Counted from the stretch's first letter, positions 26,115 to 34,407 are shown. The stretch: DNA of 51,466 nucleotides from SURF-21 sp964462595 (GCA_964462595.1 CAYWXM010000059.1:1-51466), one strand, 5' to 3'. Numbers and translations are program-made. The notes: generated from the letters alone by a model not told the origin.

Positions 26115-27536
26115 GTGGTAGCATTGCATTTCAACTTCGAGGAAATAGACGCCGTGATAAACGCCCGCTCCATGGCCATCGTTGGGGCATCCGCAAAACC
26201 CATGAAGTTCGGGTCCATGTTCACCACCTCCCAGCTTACCTACGGATTCTCGGGGCCGGTGTACCTGGTCAACCCCGGAGAGGACGAGATCATGGGGCGC
26301 AAGGTCTATCAGGACCTGGCATCGCTTCCCGAGGTGCCGGAACTCGTATACCTCACCATCCCCGCCCACCGCTCCATGGACATACTGCGTGAGTGCGCGG
26401 GCATGGGCGTGAAGGGCGTGATCATCATGGCCGCGGGTTTCCGGGAGATAGGAGAGGGAGGGGAGGCGCTGGAGCGCGAGGCGCTGAACCTGGCGCGGGA
26501 AGGCGGCTTCCGTATCGTGGGGCCGAACTGTTTCGGCATCTACAACCCCCGTAACCGCCTCGCCCTGCTGCCCGGCTACGATTTCTCCTACACCCCCGGC
26601 AACGTCGCCTACTTCTCCCAGAGCGGCGGTTTCTCGGTGCACGTGGGGCGCCAGTGCAAGAGCCTGGGTATTGATTTCTCGGCCATCGTCAGCTACGGCA
26701 ACGGGGCCGACATAGACGAGACCGATCTCATCCGTTACTTCACCTCCGACCCCCAGACCGAGTTCATCGCCGGCTACCTGGAAGGCACCTCGGACGGGCG
26801 GGAACTGATGCAAGCCCTGCAGGAAGCGTCGTCGCGCAAGCCGGTGGTGCTGTGGAAAGTGGGGAAAAGCGATTCCTCGGCGCGGGCCGTGGTGTCCCAT
26901 ACGGGTTCGCTGGCCGGGTCGTCGGCCATCTGGGAAGGCATGCTGCGCCAGAGCGGCGTCATCGAGGTCTCCGGGGTGGACGAGACCTGCGACGTGCTCC
27001 TGGCCCTGAAGCACCTGGGACGCAGGCCCGGAAAGAGACTGATGCTCAGCGGGGGGGGCGGCGGCCTGGGTACCTATGCCGCGGACCTGGCGGAGGAAGC
27101 AGGCCTGGAGGTGCCGCCCCTCAGCGGCGAGAGCCAGGCCCGACTGCGCGAGGTCCTGAGAGCGCCCGGCGCGGCGGTGAACAACCCGCTGGATATCGGG
27201 ACGCCGCTGACCCACCTCCCGATCTTCGAGGCCGCCATGCGCGAGGCCGCAGCCAACGCCTCCACCGATATCCTGGTCTTCGATATCGCCCTCAACTTCG
27301 GCTTCGGGCCGGGGGGCGAGGAAGGCCTCGCCGCCGCCATGGATATACTCGTGGGCATCAGGAAGGAATACGGCAAGCCGGTGGTGGTGGCGCTTTACAA
27401 CAGGGCGCAGGGCGAGGAGGACATCGCCTTCGAGGAGATACGGCTGCGCCTGCAGAAACGGCTTCTTTCGGGAGACGTCCTGGTCTATCCATCCATGCCC
27501 AGGGCCATCCGCGCTCTGAGCCTGGTCAACCCCTGA
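26115..27536 (+). CDS. ADP-forming acyl-CoA synthetase, alpha-type, without ATP-grasp domain
   Basis: A 473-residue protein with the alpha-subunit fold of ADP-forming acetyl-CoA synthetase: a CoA-binding Rossmann domain (AIVGASAKPMKFGSM, about 20-34), a succinyl-CoA-ligase-like flavodoxin domain (PNCFGIYNP, YFSQSGGFS) and the phospho-His loop VVSHTGSLAGSSA with His262, then a third ligase-CoA domain to the C-terminus. These enzymes interconvert acyl-CoA, ADP and phosphate with the acid, CoA and ATP. The ATP-grasp beta part is missing and no beta gene is adjacent, so it needs a partner elsewhere or has another role. The start (GTG 26115 or TTG 26124) is uncertain because the leader is so short. 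Confidence 0.88.
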   Translation: MVALHFNFEEIDAVINARSMAIVGASAKPMKFGSMFTTSQLTYGFSGPVYLVNPGEDEIMGRKVYQDLASLPEVPELVYLTIPAHRSMDILRECAGMGVKGVIIMAAGFREIGEGGEALEREALNLAREGGFRIVGPNCFGIYNPRNRLALLPGYDFSYTPGNVAYFSQSGGFSVHVGRQCKSLGIDFSAIVSYGNGADIDETDLIRYFTSDPQTEFIAGYLEGTSDGRELMQALQEASSRKPVVLWKVGKSDSSARAVVSHTGSLAGSSAIWEGMLRQSGVIEVSGVDETCDVLLALKHLGRRPGKRLMLSGGGGGLGTYAADLAEEAGLEVPPLSGESQARLREVLRAPGAAVNNPLDIGTPLTHLPIFEAAMREAAANASTDILVFDIALNFGFGPGGEEGLAAAMDILVGIRKEYGKPVVVALYNRAQGEEDIAFEEIRLRLQKRLLSGDVLVYPSMPRAIRALSLVNP

Positions 27537-27739
27537 TCCTCTGCCGCCGCCGATGCGCCGTTTATGGCCGCGCCAGGCTGCACCTCCTCCATCACGTTCA
27601 TATTCCCAACCATAAACTTCCAGAGAAGACCTCGTGCCGCCGCGCATCCCACCGAGACGGGCACGGCCCTTCCGGAACCTCGCTGAGTATGCCCCTGGAG
27701 TTCTTCGTGTTTCTTCCGGTCTCAGGTTGAAAATACAAC

Positions 27740-27768
27740 TTGACACATATCTTAGATATATGTTACAC
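27740..27768 (+). promoter_or_regulatory. promoter with palindrome in the spacer
   Basis: A perfect TTGACA (27740-27745) is followed by the palindrome ATATCT-T-AGATAT (27747-27759), itself inside the wider inverted repeat ACATAT/ATATGT (27745-27763). The -10 would fall around 27763-27769 and is weak. A palindrome occupying the -35/-10 spacer is the layout used by MerR-type and some excisionase-like regulators, and the next gene encodes such an HTH protein, so autoregulation is likely. Confidence 0.55.
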
Positions 27769-27814
27769 AACACGAAACAACGTAACACAACGTAAGTAAT
27801 ACAGGAGATATATA

Positions 27815-28252
27815 TTGCGAACCTACATGAACACCTATCACGTGGCCAAGAGCCTGGGGGTTAACGTCCAGACGGTAAGGCATTATATACGCCAGGGAGA
27901 ACTGCGCGCGGCCCGCGTGGGTAAAAGGTACGTGGTGACCCAGGAGGACATAGACAACTTCCTGGAGAGAAGGAAGGAAAAGAAGTCCGTGGAGCATATA
28001 GGGCTCACGGACAAGGGACAGGAAACGATGCGCAAGATCAAGGATGATGCCGACAGGATCCTTACCTACCTGAGGGAATGCCCTGGAGCGGTGGCATCCG
28101 AGATCACCAAAGCTCTGAACCTGGAGGTAAAGGACGCGCAGAGAGCGCTGCGGCGGCTCGAGGTCAAGGACCTCGCCCACTGCGAACCCGGGGGGGGAAA
28201 GCTGGACAGGAACGTCGACCCCTGGTATGCGGGGTCGAAAAGGGAAGAATAG
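27815..28252 (+). CDS. helix-turn-helix DNA-binding protein (MerR/excisionase-like)
   Basis: A 145-residue protein. The N-terminus YHVAKSLGVNVQTVRHYIRQGELRAARVGKRYVVTQEDIDNFLE (about 8-51) is an excisionase/MerR-type winged HTH. Residues 75-130 form a second predicted winged-helix (TYLRECPGAVASEITKALN, then AQRALRRLEVKDLAHCE), similar to MarR/TrmB-like modules. So it looks like a two-domain regulator. The start is TTG at 27815 with AGGAGA six bases upstream; an in-frame ATG at 27827 lacks a site. The upstream promoter contains a palindrome. The SCP2 gene follows 81 bp downstream on the same strand. Confidence 0.85.
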   Translation: MRTYMNTYHVAKSLGVNVQTVRHYIRQGELRAARVGKRYVVTQEDIDNFLERRKEKKSVEHIGLTDKGQETMRKIKDDADRILTYLRECPGAVASEITKALNLEVKDAQRALRRLEVKDLAHCEPGGGKLDRNVDPWYAGSKREE

Positions 28253-28333
28253 CGCCTGTCCTGCCGGCATCCAGACCGGCGGGGGCGGGCTTTTAATGTT
28301 GCCGGTAATGTCGGACCTGAAAGGGGGAGAACG

Positions 28334-28873
28334 ATGGCGGAAAACACCCTGGGGATAAAGGAATATCTGGAGTCCTATATCCCGGAACTGGTGGGGAAGC
28401 GGCTGGCGGAGAAACCGATGCCCGACATGGAGGGCACCACCTTCACGCTCTCGGTAACCATCACGGGGGAGAAATCCCTTGCGTTCGGAATATCCATCAA
28501 GGGCGCGAAGGAGATCTCCGTGGTCGAGGGGGGGATAGAGAACCCCATGCTGGAGGTGGTCCTCTCCGAGGATTTCGTGAAGCCCCTGGTGGACCTGGCG
28601 TCTTCATTCACCGGGCGCAAGCAGTACGACGCGGTCAGCCAGACCAAGGGTGCGGTTGATTTCGACGTGGCCATGCCCGGTGACTGGAAAATGCCGGTCA
28701 AGGCGGTCTTCAACGGCGCATCCCAGCCCAGCTTGAGGATAGCGGGCTCGTCTTCCGACCTGGCCAAGATCGCATCCGGGGAGATGAACGGCCCCACGGC
28801 CTTCATGCAGGGGAAGATAAAGTTCGAGGGCGACATGGCCTTCGGCCTCTCACTCGGCAGCATCTTCATGTAG
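28334..28873 (+). CDS. SCP2 sterol-carrier-like protein
   Basis: A 179-residue protein of the SCP2 sterol-binding fold. The C-terminal KIASGEMNGPTAFMQGKIKFEGDMAFGLSLGSIF (residues 144-178) is the family signature, with a hydrophobic cleft for lipids or acyl-CoA. In this context of CoA ligases a role in carrying fatty acyl or polyketide-like lipids is plausible. The ATG start has AGGGGGAG upstream. A strong terminator follows. No transmembrane segment. Confidence 0.85.
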   Translation: MAENTLGIKEYLESYIPELVGKRLAEKPMPDMEGTTFTLSVTITGEKSLAFGISIKGAKEISVVEGGIENPMLEVVLSEDFVKPLVDLASSFTGRKQYDAVSQTKGAVDFDVAMPGDWKMPVKAVFNGASQPSLRIAGSSSDLAKIASGEMNGPTAFMQGKIKFEGDMAFGLSLGSIFM

Positions 28874-28889
28874 TCATTACGTGCGCCAG

Positions 28890-28919
28890 GGGGGCCGGCA
28901 CGAGACCGGCCCCCTTTTT
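28890..28919 (+). terminator. intrinsic terminator after the SCP2 gene
   Basis: GGGGGCCGG (28890-28898) pairs with CCGGCCCCC (28906-28914) around a 7-base loop, followed by TTTTT. Confidence 0.92.
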
Positions 28920-28977
28920 ATTGCCTGAGACCAGCGTCGTTCCTTCGTAACGGGAAGCTCTGGAAGCCGGCCTCGGG

Positions 28978-30636
28978 TCACAGATCGCGCAGGTGTTCCT
29001 TGATGATCTTACCCCCGGCGTTCAGGGGCAGGGGGATATCCGAGATGACCACGAAATCCGGCACCTTGTAATCGGCGATCCTTCCCCTGCAGAATTCCAG
29101 GACCTCGTCCGCGGTAATATCGTGCCCGGGCATGGGAAATACCACCGCCTTGATCTTCTCCCCCAGCACCTGGTCAACAACTCCCACCACCCCGACCTGA
29201 AGCACCTTGGGGTTCATGGCGATGAGGTTCTCCACCTCCACGGAATAAACGTTCTCGCCGCCCCTGAGGATCATATCCTTCTTGCGACCGACGATGGTAT
29301 AGAAACCTTCCTTATCCACGACCACCACGTCCCCCGAGCGGTGCCACCTGCGCCCCTTCTCGTCGATGACGAAGCTCTCCCTGGTCTTGTCGGGGAGATT
29401 CCAATAGCCATGGCACACGCCCGAGCCGCTGACGAGCAGCTCGCCCGGCTCTCCCAGCGGCAGCTCCTGCAGCCGTTCGTCCACCACCTTGAAGAGGGTG
29501 GGAGGCGTGGGCCAGCCTATCGACGACCCCCGCTCAATGACCTGCTCGGGAGGAAGTATAGATCCGGCGCCCACCGAGGTGGTCTCGGCCATTCCGAAAC
29601 CGTTGCCTATCCTGGCGTCCGGGAAGTCCCCGAGCATGATCTCCCCCAGCTCCGGCGGCATGGGCGAGCCGCCCTGGAAGATCAATTTCAGGTGCCCCGC
29701 CTCCACCAGCCTGCCGTAATCGGGCTGCATGCGCATAAGCCAGAACATCGCGGTGGCCCCCACGAAGTAATTCACCTTTTCCTCGATCATTGATTCGATA
29801 ACCTGGTCGGCCTGGAAGACGGGTAGCACCACGGCGCTCGCGCCCAGCAGGCAGAGGTTGAACAGCGTATGTAAGGCGGTGACGTGAAAGAGCGGCAAGG
29901 CGATCATCTGTCTTATCCTGTTGATCTCATCCATGGTATACATTCCCTGCATGAGATGGGGCAGGCAACTCATCTGGGCCATGGCATTGGCCACCACGTT
30001 ACGGTGGGTGATGATGCTTCCCTTCGGCCTGCCGGTGGTCCCGCTGGTATAGCAGATGCTGCAGATGTCCCTTTCGCTCACTTCCACCTCTATGCGCGCC
30101 GGTGCATCTCTTGCCAGGAGGCTGGTATAGGGGGCACAACCATCCTCGCCCTCGTTGCCGGTGATGATAATGCTTTCCAGGTTCTCCAGCTGCAGGCGCA
30201 ACGGCTTGACCTTCTCATAAAGCTCAGCCTGCACGATCAGCACCTTGGCTCCCGAGTCGCGAAGCTGGAAGGCGAGCTCCTCTCTCTCCAGCCTGGCATT
30301 GACGACCACCGATATCGCGCCGATGGCTGCAATGGCCAGATAACTCATGCAGAACTCGGGGTTGTTGAAGAGGATCATGGCGACGCAGTCGCCCTTCTTG
30401 ACGCCATAATCCTCCATGAGCGAGGCGGCCACTTTCCTGACCGCTTCGTCCAGCCTTCTGCGCGTGTAGCGCTCGCCCGGGGCGGGAAAGACGAATATCT
30501 CCTCGTCGCCGAACCTCGCGAGGCCGTCGTTGAATATCGCCATCAGGGTGGGGTACCGGCATGCATAGGCCGTCTCCAGGCACCCCTCGAACCACTCTTC
30601 GATCACGCCCTCGCGCGGCCAGCCGCCTGTGAGCAT
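28978..30636 (-). CDS. AMP-forming acyl-CoA synthetase
   Basis: A 552-residue class I adenylate-forming enzyme. The ATP-binding loop YTSGTTGRPKGSIITH is near residues 190-205, the A5 motif NGFGMAETTS near 345, the A7-A8 region SGDVVVVDKEGFYTIVGRKK then DMILRGGENVYSVEVEN near 435-470, and the C-terminal GGKIIKEHLRDL has the catalytic Lys. It activates a carboxylic acid to the acyl-adenylate and transfers it to CoA. The substrate may be a medium- or long-chain fatty or aromatic acid. The start at 30636 is an ATG with GAGGGGGA ahead; earlier in-frame ATGs have no ribosome binding site. It is a single-gene unit divergent from the DUF488 gene. Confidence 0.93.
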   Translation of the reverse strand: MLTGGWPREGVIEEWFEGCLETAYACRYPTLMAIFNDGLARFGDEEIFVFPAPGERYTRRRLDEAVRKVAASLMEDYGVKKGDCVAMILFNNPEFCMSYLAIAAIGAISVVVNARLEREELAFQLRDSGAKVLIVQAELYEKVKPLRLQLENLESIIITGNEGEDGCAPYTSLLARDAPARIEVEVSERDICSICYTSGTTGRPKGSIITHRNVVANAMAQMSCLPHLMQGMYTMDEINRIRQMIALPLFHVTALHTLFNLCLLGASAVVLPVFQADQVIESMIEEKVNYFVGATAMFWLMRMQPDYGRLVEAGHLKLIFQGGSPMPPELGEIMLGDFPDARIGNGFGMAETTSVGAGSILPPEQVIERGSSIGWPTPPTLFKVVDERLQELPLGEPGELLVSGSGVCHGYWNLPDKTRESFVIDEKGRRWHRSGDVVVVDKEGFYTIVGRKKDMILRGGENVYSVEVENLIAMNPKVLQVGVVGVVDQVLGEKIKAVVFPMPGHDITADEVLEFCRGRIADYKVPDFVVISDIPLPLNAGGKIIKEHLRDL

Positions 30637-30991
30637 GATATCCCCCTCACGATCAAGGACAGATTCCATTGGTGTAGTTGCGAAGTAAGGTCTTTCCTTA
30701 TGATTATTGCTTATCGCGTGCCTTTTGAGAATAGCCCGGCAAATGACCGGGCATTCGCACGTATGCGGGGACTCGTGGGGATCGTTCCCCTCTATGTCTA
30801 TTGCTGCAGGACACTTCTCTGGTGTCCTGCGCGCGGTCCCCGTGCTTACACTCGAAAACGGGCCGCCCGCCCGGAACGTGGCTGGCTGTCTGCTGCGATC
30901 ATTATCCTCTACCCCGGGGAATAACAAGTAATTGGGCACGGCACTGCGAGCCGCTTGCCCTCCGGCGCAAAGAAGGGAGGTGTTCTAGATC
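30637..30991. other. divergent intergenic region with a hairpin
   Basis: About 355 bp with no recognisable gene. It contains a 9-bp perfect inverted repeat, GCAGGACAC (30806-30814) and GTGTCCTGC (30822-30830), around a 7-base loop and without a T-run. Promoters for the acyl-CoA synthetase and the DUF488 operon must lie here but no consensus pair stands out. Confidence 0.5.
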
Positions 30992-31360
30992 ATGATACGG
31001 GTAAAACGAGTTTACGAAGAGCCTTCGCCTGACGACGGAGCCAGGGTACTGGTGGACAGGCTCTGGCCCAGGGGGCTGAGCAAGGAAGAGGCCGGGCTGG
31101 ATGTCTGGCTCAAGGAAGTCGCCCCCAGCAGCGAGCTGAGGAAGTGGTACGGGCACGATCCCGGCAAATGGGACGAGTTCAAGAGACGTTACGCGGCCGA
31201 GCTCGAGGGAAAGGAGGACCTGCTGCGGGAACTCGAGGTAAAGGCACGCAAGGGCAGGCTCACCTTGCTGTTCGGCTCGAAGGAAGTGCAATACAATAAC
31301 GCCATCGCCCTCAAGGAACTGGTCGAGGGGAGAATGCGCGGGAAGGAGGTTCCTGAATGA
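30992..31360 (+). CDS. DUF488 family protein (YeaO-like)
   Basis: A 122-residue soluble protein with the hallmarks of the DUF488 family: the N-terminal IRVKRVYEEPSPDDGARVLV with DRLWPRGLSKEEAGLD (about 1-38), then WLKEVAPSSELRKWYGHDP and LLFGSKEVQYNNAIAL. The family's biochemical role is not established; the conserved DRLWPRG and aromatic residues suggest a ligand or nucleic-acid pocket. The start is ATG at 30992 with GGAGGTG upstream. Its stop overlaps the start of the hemerythrin gene by 4 bases (ATGA), which implies translational coupling. First gene of a three-gene operon. Confidence 0.9.
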   Translation: MIRVKRVYEEPSPDDGARVLVDRLWPRGLSKEEAGLDVWLKEVAPSSELRKWYGHDPGKWDEFKRRYAAELEGKEDLLRELEVKARKGRLTLLFGSKEVQYNNAIALKELVEGRMRGKEVPE

Positions 31361-31902
31361 TGCCCATAGGCCCACTGATGACCGAGCACCGCCTCATCGA
31401 GCGCATGGCCAGGCAGCTCGAGGAGCGAGCGAGGAGCCTGGGAGGAGAACACGATGTGGACGCGGTGTTTGTCGAACGCGCCGTGGATTTCTTCCGTACC
31501 TATGCCGACCGCACGCATCACGGCAAGGAAGAGGATATCCTCTTCAGGGACCTGGAGAAGAAAGAGCTGTCCGAAGAACACGAGCGTGTCATGCTCGAGC
31601 TGGTGGAGGAACACAAACACGCGAGGCGGATGGTAGGCGACCTCGCCCGGGCGAGGGAGGATTACCTCGGCGGCGATCCGGAGGCGACGGTAAAGATACG
31701 GGCCCTTGTTCTGGAGCTCGTCGCCTTCTACGCTTCCCATATCGAAAAAGAGGACCGCCGCTTCTTCATTCCAATCATGGATTATTTCACTCGCGAGGAA
31801 CAAGACGCCATACTCGAGGAATTCCGCGACTTCGACATGGGTATGATCCACGAAAAATACCGCAGGGTGGTGGAGTCATACGAGGATTCAACGCATGGAT
31901 AA
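31357..31902 (+). CDS. hemerythrin-like HHE domain protein
   Basis: A 181-residue four-helix bundle. Candidate diiron ligands in order are His11, His54/His55 with Glu58-59 (THHGKEED), His86/His88 (EEHKHAR) and His128 with Glu132/Asp133 (SHIEKEDRR), matching the HHE cation-binding pattern of bacterial hemerythrins. Such proteins bind O2 or NO, or act in iron and Fe-S repair (RIC/YtfE-like). No signal peptide. The start overlaps the DUF488 stop by 4 bases with AAGGAGG just upstream; a second ATG follows immediately. Its own stop overlaps the DUF362-ferredoxin start by 8 bases, so the three proteins are probably made together. Confidence 0.9.
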   Translation: MMPIGPLMTEHRLIERMARQLEERARSLGGEHDVDAVFVERAVDFFRTYADRTHHGKEEDILFRDLEKKELSEEHERVMLELVEEHKHARRMVGDLARAREDYLGGDPEATVKIRALVLELVAFYASHIEKEDRRFFIPIMDYFTREEQDAILEEFRDFDMGMIHEKYRRVVESYEDSTHG

Positions 31903-33034
31903 CGGCGCCGGGCGCCGTGCGAGGAGGACGGGTTTGGGGGAAAAGGAGAAGGTGCTCGTACTCGAGGCGAGCTACGATTTAGGCCGGCTGGAGCAAGGCA
32001 TGCGGGAGGTGCTCGAAGCATTCCCGCTCGAGCTGAAGGGAAAGAGCGTCCTGGTCAAGCCGAACCTGCTCGGCCCCTGGCCGGCGGAGAGCGGAATCGT
32101 CACCCACCCCATGGTGGTCAAGGCCATGGTCGATACCCTCAAGGCGAGGGGCGCGCGGGTGCAGGTGGGCGACAATCCCGGCGTGCGCGGGTACGGGCGG
32201 GCGGGCGAGGTATGGAGATCCACGGGTATGGAGGACCTGCTCGCGGAGCATTTCGTCAACTTCACCGCCTCGGCGCGCCGCGTCCCCATCGCCTCCCGCT
32301 TCATCGAGGAAACCTCGATCTCCTCCCAGGTGATCGACTGCGACATCCTTATCTCCATGCCCAAGTTCAAGACCCACGTAGGCACCATCATCACCGGCGC
32401 CATGAAAAACAGTTTCGGATTCCTGGTGGGTGGAGAGAAGGCGCGCATGCACGCGGTAGCCTCCCCCGGCCACGATTTCAGCGAGCTGGTAGTGGACATC
32501 TATCAGCTGCGGCTCCCGGACCTGGTGGTCATGGACGCGGTAACGGTAATGGAAGGCAACGGCCCCTCCTGCGAGGACATCCGCGAGGAAGGCAAGCTGC
32601 TCGCGGCCCGCAATGGCGTGGCCATGGATACGGTGATGGCCACCATGATGGGCATCGATCCCGCCATGATACCCCTGCTGGCGACGGCGGGCGAACGGGG
32701 CCTCGGCCCGGTGCGCATCGAGGACATCGACGTGCACGGCAGACTGGAGGTGATCGAGGGGTTCAAGAAACCCTCGACCGTGCCACGCATGTCCTGGACC
32801 ACTCCCTTCCACCGCCTGGCCTTCAGGCTCGTCTCCCATCACGCCCTTCATGTCGATCCCGACCGTTGCACCGCATGCCGCACATGCGAGAAGAGCTGCC
32901 CTGTCGGCGCGATAAAGGTGAACAAGGTCCCCGAGTTCGACAGGCACAAGTGTATCAATTGCTACTGCTGCTACGAACTATGCCCGGAGCACGCCATCGT
33001 CCTCAACCGCGTCATCCGCATGCTGCAGAGGTAA
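31895..33034 (+). CDS. DUF362 domain protein with C-terminal 2x[4Fe-4S] ferredoxin
   Basis: A 379-residue protein. Residues about 18-300 form the DUF362 domain (KSVLVKPNLLGPWP, ILISMPKFKTHVGTIITGAM, KNSFGFLVGGEK). The C-terminus has two 4Fe-4S motifs, CTACRTCEKSCPVGAI (near 327) and CINCYCCYELCPEHAI (near 355), as in bacterial-type ferredoxins; the second has an extra Cys. DUF362 proteins are thought to be Fe-S flavin-independent redox proteins of unknown substrate. It begins inside the hemerythrin gene (8-base overlap) in another frame. The start may be the ATG at 31895 or a nearby TTG/GTG further in. Hemerythrin plus ferredoxin suggests O2, NO or redox response. Confidence 0.9.
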   Translation: MDNGAGRRARRTGLGEKEKVLVLEASYDLGRLEQGMREVLEAFPLELKGKSVLVKPNLLGPWPAESGIVTHPMVVKAMVDTLKARGARVQVGDNPGVRGYGRAGEVWRSTGMEDLLAEHFVNFTASARRVPIASRFIEETSISSQVIDCDILISMPKFKTHVGTIITGAMKNSFGFLVGGEKARMHAVASPGHDFSELVVDIYQLRLPDLVVMDAVTVMEGNGPSCEDIREEGKLLAARNGVAMDTVMATMMGIDPAMIPLLATAGERGLGPVRIEDIDVHGRLEVIEGFKKPSTVPRMSWTTPFHRLAFRLVSHHALHVDPDRCTACRTCEKSCPVGAIKVNKVPEFDRHKCINCYCCYELCPEHAIVLNRVIRMLQR

Positions 33035-33106
33035 GGCCTGGCGGCCATCCGGCGCGCATGCGCAACGAACGTGCCCGGGGGCACCTTATCCCCTGCGCCG
33101 ACGCTT

Positions 33107-33724
33107 TCAAGAACCCTCCCCCCCGCCTTTCAGGGATTCCAGTGCCTTGATGGAGGTCGTGGGGGCTATGGATATATGGGTCATGCTGATCACCATGGCG
33201 ATGCCCTGGTTTACCAGCGCCATCACCCAGTTACCCCACACCACCCAGATGAGGATGTCTATCACGGTGATCACCACCAGGCTGAGCATGCGGTTGGGCC
33301 ACGCCCTCATCTCCTTTTCCGCCGCCGCCTGTTGCTCCAGGACTTCCACGGCCTTCCGCAACCGCTCGCCCTCGTCGCCCCACCTGCCCTCGTCCTCCAG
33401 CTCCAACAGCTTTTCCGCCAGCGGAAAGCGATAGAGATTGAGGAACGAGGCGACGGTTATCTTGCTGCCGTGCAGTCCCCGCAGGGCCGAGATCCACATC
33501 CCCAGGAAACCGAGGGAGACCAGGATGAGTATCCCTATATCGGCTCCCCTCGCCTTTTCGTCCTCCACCGTCGCCACCAGGAAAGCGAATACCGCTATGA
33601 GCACCAGGTAAAAGATGGCAGTAGCCACGAAGTACTTCCTGGTCTTGTCCAGCGACTTCCTCAAGGCCGCCAGTATCAAATCAAGCTTTCCGCTCTCCAC
33701 CGCAACCACTTCCCCTGCAGCCAT
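33107..33724 (-). CDS. four-helix membrane protein, unrecognised
   Basis: A 205-residue protein with two transmembrane hairpins: about 30-53 and 65-84, then 145-165 and 168-190. Between the pairs there is a cytoplasmic-looking charged region with a coiled coil (LAEKLLELEDEG...ERLRKAVEVLEQQAAAEKEMRAW). I do not recognise the family. The ATG start at 33724 follows GGAGAGGAG. It converges on the DUF362 gene with a 72-bp gap. A role in envelope stress or transport cannot be inferred. Confidence 0.75.
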   Translation of the reverse strand: MAAGEVVAVESGKLDLILAALRKSLDKTRKYFVATAIFYLVLIAVFAFLVATVEDEKARGADIGILILVSLGFLGMWISALRGLHGSKITVASFLNLYRFPLAEKLLELEDEGRWGDEGERLRKAVEVLEQQAAAEKEMRAWPNRMLSLVVITVIDILIWVVWGNWVMALVNQGIAMVISMTHISIAPTTSIKALESLKGGGEGS

Positions 33725-33960
33725 CTTCTTCTCCTCTCCCTGGAAGCCGACCTTCCTCGACCTCTCCTGATCACCATTCGCGCTCCTGTGGATTTTCCCT
33801 TCGCGCGCTTCCCTCTCCCTGCCCCGCTAAAACACGTTACGCCGCCCATACCGTCTTCCGCGCTGCGTCGCGTTCACCCGTTGCCTCCTTTGCTCTGCCT
33901 GCCCTATTGAGGATACCCAGCAAAGCAGGGCCGCAAACAGGCTGGCGTAGTCTTCTCGGC
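33725..33960. other. intergenic, no gene seen
   Basis: About 240 bp between the start of the membrane-protein gene and the terminator of the RRM gene. The segment 33900-33960 (AGCAAAGCAGGGCCGCAAAC) looks structured but does not match a riboswitch class I can identify. Confidence 0.4.
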
Positions 33961-34000
33961 AGAAAAAAACAAGCGGAGGTTCCTTACCTCCGCTTGTTTT
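33961..34000 (-). terminator. strong bidirectional terminator of the RRM gene
   Basis: A perfect 14-bp stem, 33966-33979 with 33987-34000 (AAAACAAGCGGAGG and complement), 7-base loop. On the minus strand it is followed by a T-run (33962-33969 read in reverse), 45 bp past the RRM stop. A shorter T-run on the plus strand makes it usable both ways. Confidence 0.9.
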
Positions 34001-34045
34001 ATGCCTCGAGCACCCATTTGTCTCCCGACAGTGGTTTCTTAACGC

Positions 34046-34318
34046 TCAATAGCGGTACGAACTCCGGGACTCGGTCCTCTTGGGCCTCGCCTCGCTTACG
34101 TTCAACGCGCGGCCGTCAACATCTTTACCGTTAAGGGCGGATATGGCAGCCTTGGCCTCATCTCCGTTGGACATCTCCACGAACCCGAAACCCCTGGACC
34201 GGTTGGTATTGCGATCCATTACCACCTCTGCGGAATCGACCGCACCGAACTCCTCGAACAACTCGCGCAGCCCATCCGAACTGGTCGAGTAACTGAGGTT
34301 CCCCACGTATATCTTCAA
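34046..34318 (-). CDS. single-RRM RNA-binding protein
   Basis: A 90-residue glycine-poor RNA-binding protein with one RRM: RNP2 is IYVGNLSY (residues 3-10) and RNP1 is SRGFGFVEM (about 41-49); a basic tail PKRTESRSSYRY follows. It resembles the cyanobacterial Rbp and other bacterial cold- or stress-regulated RRM proteins. The TTG at 34318 is chosen as start since GGAGG lies 8 bases ahead of it; a GTG three codons upstream overlaps that same ribosome binding site and so cannot be the start. The gene is alone on its transcript, preceded by a promoter and an apparent attenuator hairpin in its leader and followed by a strong terminator. This suggests control of its own leader. Confidence 0.92.
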   Translation of the reverse strand: MKIYVGNLSYSTSSDGLRELFEEFGAVDSAEVVMDRNTNRSRGFGFVEMSNGDEAKAAISALNGKDVDGRALNVSEARPKRTESRSSYRY

Positions 34319-34338
34319 ATCTTTCACCTCCTTCGCCT

Positions 34339-34370
34339 AAAAAAATCCCGAGGATACGGTCTCCTCGGGA
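34339..34370 (-). terminator. terminator-like hairpin in the RRM gene leader (attenuator)
   Basis: On the minus strand TCCCGAGGA (34370-34362) pairs with TCCTCGGGA (34354-34346) around a 7-base loop and is followed by seven T. It lies about 8 bases before the ribosome binding site of the RRM gene and after a promoter at 34408-34435, so it must be read through for the gene to be expressed. An alternative pairing, GTCTTCC with GGAGAC just upstream, would use the first arm and prevent the terminator. This is a riboswitch- or protein-controlled attenuator layout. Confidence 0.75.
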
Positions 34371-34407
34371 AGACGAACGATCTAACCTAAAAAACCAATA
34401 CGCGTAC

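Noticed and set aside
25983..27788. A 601-codon minus-strand open frame antisense to the ADP-forming synthetase.
   Set aside because: No recognisable motif, low-complexity His/Gly/Arg content, no ribosome binding site; it is a shadow of the plus-strand gene.
33900..33960. A cyclic-di-GMP-like segment (GCAAAGC, GCAAAC).
   Set aside because: The order and spacing of the conserved GEMM elements do not fit, and no plus-strand gene follows the terminator at 34000.
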